A DNA stretch of 64,000 nucleotides, taken from NCBI RefSeq assembly GCF_038396845.1, contig NZ_CP151587.1, positions 1,276,001-1,340,000 on the forward strand. Direction: 5' to 3'. Positions 62,348 to 64,000 of this stretch are shown here, piece by piece (the first letter of the stretch is position 1; each line of letters opens with the position of its first letter). The notes under the pieces were generated by a model. It ran no database searches and was not told the DNA's origin. It saw nothing but the letters and a program-made list of their open reading frames with translations. Made by a program: the position numbers and the translations under genes. Source of the DNA: Gymnodinialimonas sp. 57CJ19 (lineage in GTDB: Bacteria; Pseudomonadota; Alphaproteobacteria; Rhodobacterales; Rhodobacteraceae).

Positions 62348-63023
62348 GGGGCACGAAGTCGGGCGTGGGGGCGCGTTGCGCCTCGGCGGGGGCTTCCACG
62401 GGGCAGAAGGCACGGGCGATCATGCTATCGGCCAAGGCGCGTTCCGCCTGCATCCGGGTCTCAAACCACGTCAGGATAGGCGAGGTTGGCATCGCCACGG
62501 CCAGCCCGGCGGCGGTGGTCATCAGCGCAACCCAGATGCCGCCGGCAAGGATTGACGGATCCACGGCATCGCCCGCGCTTTGCAGGGCTTGGAAGGCGTC
62601 GATCATCCCCAGAACGGTGCCGAACAGCCCCAGAAGCGGCGCAACTTGGGCGATGCTGTCGAGCAGGCGGAAGCCTGTCTCAATCCGGTCAAGGCGTTCT
62701 GCGGCCTCCACCTCCATCCGGGGGCGGAAGCCGTCGTGGTCTTGCAGTTCCGTCATTTGGTTCATCAGGCGGGCGAACAGCGGTGCAAGATGGCTGCGGC
62801 TTTCGCCCGCCAGTTGCAGTGCCGCGTCCCGGTCGCCCCGGTCAAGGGCCGCGCTTGCACGGATCAGGCGGGCATGGCGCCCGACGCCTGTGTGCAGGAA
62901 TTGGTCCAGTTTGAACACGACAACGGCCAGCGATATCAATGACATCGCGAGCTGGAGGGCAACGACGGGCCCGCCAAGGGCAACGAGCCCGCCGATATTG
63001 GACAAAGCAATCTCCAGCGTCAT
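62337..63023 (-). CDS. exbB: ExbB/TolQ-type proton channel protein
   Basis: The 228-residue protein has three membrane segments and the MotA/TolQ/ExbB core: VAPLLGLFGTVLGMIDAFQ and GGIWVALMTTAAGLAVAMP. The Thr residues of the channel are kept, but the conserved intramembrane Glu (E. coli Glu176) is Val165. It overlaps the preceding periplasmic protein gene by four bases and the following exbD. Confidence 0.88.
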   Translation of the reverse strand: MTLEIALSNIGGLVALGGPVVALQLAMSLISLAVVVFKLDQFLHTGVGRHARLIRASAALDRGDRDAALQLAGESRSHLAPLFARLMNQMTELQDHDGFRPRMEVEAAERLDRIETGFRLLDSIAQVAPLLGLFGTVLGMIDAFQALQSAGDAVDPSILAGGIWVALMTTAAGLAVAMPTSPILTWFETRMQAERALADSMIARAFCPVEAPAEAQRAPTPDFVPLAG

Positions 63024-63454
63024 CCAATCACCTCCACATCATCCACCCGGCTGACGGGGAACAACGCGCCTTCGCAACGCGCAGGGTCCAGCCCGTCGCC
63101 TGCGCAGGTATCCACACCATTGAAGTGAACCCGGCCAAGGGTGTCACAAGACAGGCCCGGCATATCAAATTCGCGCACACGGGGCCGCGCGGTGGGTAAA
63201 GCCGCCATATCAAACAGGGTCAGACGGTCGATGCTGCCCTCAGTGGTGAACAGAACCGTTTCAAACACGATCTGTTCGATATCCGCATCCATGTAGTTTT
63301 GCGCCATGAAGGTCAGTCGGCACGCACCGTCCAGCAGTACAACGCGGTTCAACTGGACGATCAGCGCGGCAGGCGCGTCCTGCGCGGCAGCCCCCAGAGG
63401 GAGGGCTGCGACAAGGGCGGCACCAAGCAGTATGGTGATAGCAGATCCACGCAT
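63020..63454 (-). CDS. Periplasmic protein in the TonB operon
   Basis: The 144-residue product has a signal peptide (residues 1-24, ending AAAQD) and a mature domain with five cysteines (including SCDTLG, DTCAGD, ARCEGA), likely disulfide-bonded. I know no family. It is coupled on both sides: its ATG overlaps the receptor stop (TGATG) and its stop overlaps the exbB start. A role in the same uptake system is inferred from this position. Confidence 0.75.
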   Translation of the reverse strand: MRGSAITILLGAALVAALPLGAAAQDAPAALIVQLNRVVLLDGACRLTFMAQNYMDADIEQIVFETVLFTTEGSIDRLTLFDMAALPTARPRVREFDMPGLSCDTLGRVHFNGVDTCAGDGLDPARCEGALFPVSRVDDVEVIG

Positions 63455-64000
63455 CAGAAGTTCCACACACGAGCAACCGAGAGGCGGCCCGTCATGCCGC
63501 GCCCGTTGTCACCGTCGAGCGCGTTGACGTAGGTGCGGTCAAACACGTTGTCGATGCCGAAGCGGAACTCCAACCCCTCCAGCGCGCCTTCTTGCGGGGC
63601 GTAGCTGGCGAACAGATCATGGGTGGCATAACCGCCGTAGAAGTTGTCCGAGCTCACGCCCATGGATGTGGTATCGGCATAGTCGATGTCGGCGTAGGCG
63701 TTCATCGTCCAGCCGTACTCCACCCCGATATCCGCATGGCGACGGCCCAGGGCGACCGAGAAGTTGTCTTGGGGAAGCTGGCTCCAGACCTCATCATCGG
63801 TCAGGTTGCGGCCTTCGATCATGGAAAGGGACATGTTGCTGAACCACATGTCCGAAACATAGGCGACTTCCAGGTCCACCCCCTAGATCTCGGCCTCGGC
63901 GATGTTGCGGTTATTGGGCGTGCCGCCTGTGCTATCATGCTCGATCAGGTTTTCGACGTAGGAGTAATGCGCCGTGACGTGGGCGTCGAAGCCGTCGTTG
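63454..64000 (-). pseudogene. TonB-dependent receptor, C-terminal part, interrupted by TAG
   Basis: The window ends inside this outer membrane receptor gene. Beta-barrel strands are visible (LEFRFGIDNVFDRTYVNA), and the protein ends RLSVARVWNF with the terminal Phe expected for outer membrane insertion. At 63883-63885 an in-frame TAG falls between NIAEAEI and GVDLEVAY, which otherwise read as one continuous protein; homologues usually have Tyr or another residue there. The gene is therefore probably inactive in this strain, or the stop is a sequencing error or is read through. Confidence 0.8.

Noticed and set aside
1..64000. CRISPR arrays, tRNA or rRNA genes, insertion sequences, prophage
   Set aside because: I found no regularly spaced repeats, cloverleaf-like segments, transposase genes or phage genes; intergenic gaps are short.

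Overview
This window looks like chromosome from an alphaproteobacterium of the order Rhodobacterales (Roseobacter group). The evidence is the high GC content, the split F0 ATP synthase operon with a separate b' subunit (atpI-atpB-atpE-atpX-atpF), the ffh / GNAT / chorismate mutase / rpsP / rimM order, an ALDH16-type double aldehyde dehydrogenase, a DUF1523 protein and many GTG or ATGA-coupled starts. I see no rRNA, tRNA, CRISPR array, phage or insertion sequence.

Layout. 1-5 kb: the end of an ABC-2 permease, then a minus-strand translation and secretion block (ffh, three tandem GNAT acetyltransferases, chorismate mutase, rpsP, rimM). 5-10.5 kb: small envelope proteins, an azoreductase divergent from a LysR regulator, an EamA-type exporter, two tiny paralogous membrane peptides and an ArsR regulator. 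10.6-13.5 kb: the F0 sector operon, closed by a clear terminator. 13.5-20.2 kb: a minus-strand group of P1-family peptidase, SDR, aldehyde dehydrogenase and a dipeptide-type ABC importer; its likely binding protein lies at 23-24.5 kb, beyond a Hint-domain protein and a repetitive secreted beta-helix protein. 24.5-34 kb: a sulfotransferase, an M20 deacylase, small membrane proteins, a deoC-ALDH16 operon, rpe and a membrane-anchored nuclease.

34-48.9 kb is a nitrogen and carbon scavenging region. Histidine is degraded by the five-step route (hutH, hutU, hutI, hutF, hutG) under a HutC repressor, with an unexpected Rieske oxygenase as last gene of the hutIHGU unit. It is followed by nagB-nagA, an arginase, an acyl-CoA dehydrogenase coupled to a phosphotransferase (the ACAD10/11 / LvaC-LvaA pairing) and an aldo/keto reductase. 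48.9-55 kb: a GntR-controlled TRAP transporter cluster with a Gfo/Idh/MocA dehydrogenase and an HpcH/HpaI aldolase, facing a MocE-like Rieske ferredoxin.

55-64 kb is an iron uptake region: siderophore-interacting reductase, a four-gene siderophore ABC importer, DUF2218 protein, TonB, two ExbD, ExbB, a periplasmic protein and the end of a TonB-dependent receptor. It shows signs of decay or of a divergent mechanism. The receptor has an in-frame TAG. Both ExbD proteins lack the intramembrane Asp and ExbB lacks the intramembrane Glu. A frame-disrupted remnant of an iron-siderophore binding protein sits upstream of the reductase. This cluster, the two micro-peptides and the hut-linked Rieske oxygenase are the most rewarding places to look further.
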